Shown: positions 60,180 through 64,000 of the stretch, piece by piece
Position numbering within the stretch: the stretch's first letter is position 1
Layout: every line of letters begins with the position of its first letter
Origin: Gibbula magus
Taxonomy: Eukaryota > Mollusca > Gastropoda > Trochida > Trochidae
Reading direction: 5' to 3'
Length of the DNA: 64,000 nucleotides
Assembly: GCA_936450465.1 (NCBI GenBank)
Contig: OW388292.1
Coordinates: 29,958,368 to 30,022,367 of the forward strand
Position numbers and translations under genes: made by a program
Notes under the pieces: generated by a model
Seen by the model: only the letters and a program-made list of their open reading frames with translations
The model's database searches: none
Told to the model about the DNA's origin: nothing

Positions 60180-62130
60180 TTCAGAAGCAGTAAAATAGTC
60201 ATTCGAATCAAATCAGAGGGCTATTTTGAAAGTACATTATGTTGTGTAACCGTAAGAAACCTGTCTGCTTTTCCATTAAATCAATAATAACAAATTGGAG
60301 CTCTAGACTAAAGAGTACAGTATAATTCGAGTGATTCCACACTCTAGTTCGAGACTAACTAGAGACTAGAGACGAGAGTCTGCTCCCGTCGATTACATTA
60401 TTCCTCAGAGGAGACATATTTCCCGCTAGTAATTATTACCACAGGATTACGTATGCGCCGATTATATACGCTTATAGTTCTATTTTATTTTCTAAAACTC
60501 AGATACTCATGTACTTGAAAAACAATTCATAATCACATTAATAGCCCATATTCTGTTAAAATGGGTAGCAGCGTATATTATTTCCATCTACACATCTTAT
60601 ACTTGAATCGACGAGTTCAAGTAATGTTCGTGTCTTATGTTTCCATATTATTCAATATTAGAAGTTTACCATATGTCTGTATATAGTTTTGGCAACATCA
60701 GATACACTTGAATCTGGCTTGATATCTTGACACATACATTATACATAAAGTGTCTGACAAGTTGATGAGATAACAAGTTAGGCGTCTTGTTATTATACAA
60801 TCATATTGCAACTGTAACCTGGAGCTGATAAAGTTGACTATGGAAATGTATATTTCTCTGTCAGTTGAAGTCTTAGGGCTGATAAATCGTTTTGCTGTAC
60901 ACACTACTGTTATGAGATGTAATTAAAAGTGTTTGATTTTTACCAAAAAAAAATCCTTTTTCAAACGATTTTACCTTGACTTCATGTTCATTGTAATGTT
61001 TTCATTTGATAAAAAATTAAATGTGATTTGAATTTGGATTGTGAAACGATGACTGTTATCAATATTCAATAGCATATTCAATAGCCTGCAGAGATAGTTA
61101 GACTATTAGAATAATTAGATTATATTGTCTTATAAAGTAGTGATACGAATGTATTAACACAGAACATTGCTGGAGGAATGAGTCAGGAAGAGTTGATAAG
61201 GAAGATCAAGATCTCATGCATTAAAAAGATAAGGAAATACGATTATACCAAAGAGAGTTACAATAAATGTTTCTATGGGCAGTGGCAGCAACAATGTCGC
61301 CATAACAATCCCTGGTGATTTATCCCCTGATATATTTAAGCTTCATGCAGAATCTGTTTAGCAGGCATTATACTGTTCAGGAAATAAAGAAAAGTCAACA
61401 TACCTTTAAAAAATAGTAACGTTCTTGAGAAAAAAAGTCGTCATTATTGCAGGATTATAATATTAAGTATTATAAAAAAGTTTGTTGAGTCAAATTGCAC
61501 TGAGGAATGAATCGGGAAGAGTTGACAAGGAAGATGTAGATCTCATATCTTGAAAAATTAATAGGTTCAGCCTGAACATAAGAAAATAATACCAAAGGGA
61601 GTTACAATAAATGTTTACATCGATAGTGGAAGCAAAGCTGTCGCCACAGCAATCCATGGGGACTTAACCGCTGATATATTTAAGCTTCAGGTTGAAGATT
61701 CATCTTGTTCTGTATACCAGGCTGTATACTGTTCAGAAAATAAAGAAAAGTTGCCACAACTTAATAAAATAATCTTTTGTATGCTTGAAAAAAATCCTCA
61801 TTTCTGCATTAGTGTATCAGTTTGTCAATACAGAAAACTAATCTATGGAAACGAATTCTCATGAAGACACATTTACCTCCAACTATCATGTAAGTAAGAA
61901 ACGTTAATTACTTGAATCATTCGCTTATTTAGAATTTTCCTTTAATGTTGCCCATTTAGGGGTTTCAGAAATTTGACACCATGTAGAATCTTGATTTATT
62001 CTTCAGATTAGAAACGTTTATGATTTTAATGCAACCTCGTATACATGTTCAGTTTCAAGTTGTATCTTTATATAGAGTATGATTTGTTTATGCGTTTGAA
62101 GGTTTTGCAACGATGTTACCTCATGAACAG
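60180..62130. repeat. Duplicated block Z3, with an internal second copy
   Basis: Collinear with Z1. The exon-like segment occurs twice (about 61175-61400 and 61500-61760), so part of the block was duplicated again. Both carry AATAAAG (61381, 61739). Neither frame is intact. Confidence 0.65.
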
Positions 62131-62617
62131 ATAAAGGATTTATCTAATTGTGACATCCCAGCTCCATTTTATAAATAGCTTAATTTGCTTTGAGGGAAAC
62201 TTCGGTATCTTTTTTTAAACATAAAATGTTTCTACGGTCTCACAATATCAACAGTGGGCGAGGTGAGTCAGCCCGAAAGGGATGTTACGCTCAGTTCAGT
62301 CTGAGGGACGAACTTCAGGCCTGATCATAGATGGGGAATTACAGAACTAACCAACGGTCACGCAAATAATAGGACAGGCCTACCTCAGTGTCCTAGATGT
62401 GGACAACACCTTAAAATTAGGCTTTGGTACAAGTTCAAATATTTTATAATATGCTTAAAAGGTATGATGTAAACATGATGTATATGAACTATGTAAGTCC
62501 ATTGATTGCTTTACTGTTTATTTTGAAATTGCCATTCTTACTCAACAATGTATTTACTAAACAATAAGTCTCTCAGTGTTGTAATAGAATGCAAACATGC
62601 AAACACAGTAGGTATAG
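62131..62617. other. Short GC-richer island, unassigned
   Basis: 62240-62400 (gtgggcgaggtgagtcagcc ... gacaggcctacctcagtgtc) is richer in GC than its surroundings, but no open frame or family is recognised. Confidence 0.35.
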
Positions 62618-62619
62618 TA

Positions 62620-63918
62620 CGAGGGGTGTCCCAAAAGTTTCCGGCCTGAATATGAACTCATGCCTAAAACGCAACCATACTGTGCGTCCATGAAGTTCAT
62701 TCATTTGCGTGTAAATGACATGAAAATCATGAGATGCATACTCTTCAATTGCGTATAAAAGCCTGTCCTTCACAGGTACCCTCACTTTGTGTATCGAAAT
62801 GGAGAAAAGTGAATGTAGAGCTGTCATCAAATATCTGAGTTTAAAAAAATACACTCCAAAGGAAATTCATGGGGATATACATGTCACAAACATTAGGTGA
62901 CTCTGCTCCTTCATATAGCACAATTAAACATTGGTGTGCTGAATTCAAACGGGGTAGAGTAAGCACTGAAGACGAGCCCCGTCCCGGTCGTCCATCTGAT
63001 GTCACCACAGGGGAAAACATTGAGGCTGTTCTTGACACAATATTGCAAGACAGACGTGTGACCATCAGATACATAGCTGCTACTCACCACATCAGTAAAA
63101 CATCAGTTGAAAGAATTATACACGAACATTTAAATATGAATAAGGTATCCGCACGCTGGGTCCCCAGAATGTTATCTGAGGACCAAAAGCGAAAACGTGT
63201 CATTGTGAGTCAGCAACTTCTTGGCGAGTACCGCGCAGACCCAGAATCATTTCTTGCCCATGTGGTTACTCAAAATGAAACCTGGGTTCACCATTTTGAT
63301 CCTGAGACAAAAAGCCAAAGTATGCAATGGAAACACAGCACTGCAGACATCCCTAAAAAGTTCAAAGCTTCTTCCTCCTGTGGTAAGGTCATGGCCTCCG
63401 TTTTCTGGGACTCGCAGGTTGTAATAATGATAGATTACTTAAAGAAAGGTTCTACAATCAATGGCACTTATTACGCAAATGAACTGCGACAATTGCGAGA
63501 GAAAATCAAAGAGAAACGAAGGGGTAAACTTCGCAAAGGTGTGTGGCTGTTGCAGGACAATGCTCCTGTTCACACCGCCCAAGTTGCAGTCAGTGCAGCA
63601 CAGGATTGTGGGTTTAGGAATCTCCCCCACCCTGCCTATTCTCCAGACCTAGCCCCCTCACACTTCTACCTCTTCCCTCGACTGAAAACAGAGCTCCGGG
63701 GGTCATAGGTTTGAGACTGACGATGACGTCATTGCTGCAGTAGAGGAATTGTTAGGGTCTCGTGATAAAAAGTGGTTTTCAGAGGGGTTACAGATGTTAG
63801 AAAAACGCTGGAGCAAATGCATTGAAGTCAAGGGTGATTATGTGGGAAAATAAGCCATAAAGATCTCAATGTTTCGTCGGTTCTGATGGTCAGGCCGGAA
63901 ACTTTTGGGACACTCTCG
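62620..63918 (+). mobile_element. Mariner (Tc1/mariner superfamily) element, 1.3 kb
   Basis: Inverted ends of 29-30 bp: the left begins CGAGGGGTGTCCCAAAAGTT and the right mirrors it with one or two differences. Each is flanked by TA (62618-62619 and 63919-63920), the obligatory mariner target. Length and the single transposase gene are typical. The coding region is inactive (next entry), so it is a fossil or could move only with a transposase supplied elsewhere. Confidence 0.95.
62799..63853 (+). pseudogene. Mariner transposase, frameshifted and catalytically broken
   Basis: The ATG at 62799 opens a typical mariner N-terminus (MEKSECRAVIKYL), which shifts frame near 62860-62870. The main frame (to 63708) carries the helix-turn-helix DNA-binding region (GRPSDVTT linker), WVPRMLSEDQK (usual WVPH-L site) and the catalytic core. 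A second frameshift near 63700 leads into the expected C-terminus, ending at TAA 63851-63853. Of the D,D34D triad, the first Asp is Asn (TQNETW instead of TGDETW), the second is intact (QDNAPVHTA) and the third is His (DLAPSH instead of DLAPSD), with exact 34-residue spacing. The cut-and-paste reaction should be impossible. Confidence 0.95.
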
Positions 63919-64000
63919 TAAGACTGCTGAGAAAAATAAAATAGGAGCAGCTTTAAGAATATATTTGTTACCCAATTTTATTTATGTTATATCTTTCTTG

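Overview
The window reads as AT-rich invertebrate genomic DNA, most likely from a bivalve mollusc. The guess rests on repeat style: the 'caagggccataactct' ~180-bp tandem repeat, the GTCC/GTCT-headed ~150-bp repeat, tRNA-derived SINEs, and 3' tails ending in GATTGATTGATT. I recognised no host protein-coding gene with confidence. Nearly all coding potential lies in two mobile elements.

Positions 1-42.3 kb are dominated by a degenerate array of large duplicated blocks, which I call X and Y (about 12 kb per X+Y unit): Y0 (1-3.5 kb), X1 (7.6-14.7), Y1 (14.7-19.8), X2 (19.8-22.1, shortened), Y2 (22.7-25.3), X3 (27.5-35.1), Y3 (35.1-39.6) and Y4 (40.6-42.3, partial). Copies are interrupted by tandem repeats, a 490-bp TTAA-flanked MITE and other insertions; several insertions have an empty-site counterpart in a sister block.

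The central feature is a complete 6.44-kb element at 43825-50265. It has terminal inverted repeats of about 108 bp (first 52 bp identical) and a 6-bp target duplication ACTAGG. It sits inside a host repeat whose unoccupied version lies nearby (about 50483-50600). It carries five intact, densely packed genes on the plus strand: a protein with two PC4-like single-strand-DNA-binding domains, two tandem single-BIR proteins, a small basic-tailed protein, and a 562-residue protein joining C2H2/C2HC zinc fingers to an A32/FtsK-HerA-type packaging ATPase. Each gene except the first is followed closely by AATAAA. The TSD length, TIRs and ATPase point to a Polinton/Maverick-like (adintovirus-related) lineage. 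No integrase, DNA polymerase B or capsid gene is visible, so it looks like a reduced, non-autonomous or satellite-like endogenous viral element. Its termini carry CRE palindromes and AGGTCA direct repeats spaced by 5 bp.

Positions 50.3-62.6 kb hold a SINE, a second set of degenerate duplicated blocks (Z; 51.9-53.4, 56.0-57.4, 60.2-62.1 kb), a 161-bp near-perfect hairpin element, and a GC-richer island with a possible minus-strand transcript. A mariner element with both TIRs and TA target sites ends the window (62620-63918); its transposase is frameshifted and has lost two of its three catalytic aspartates.
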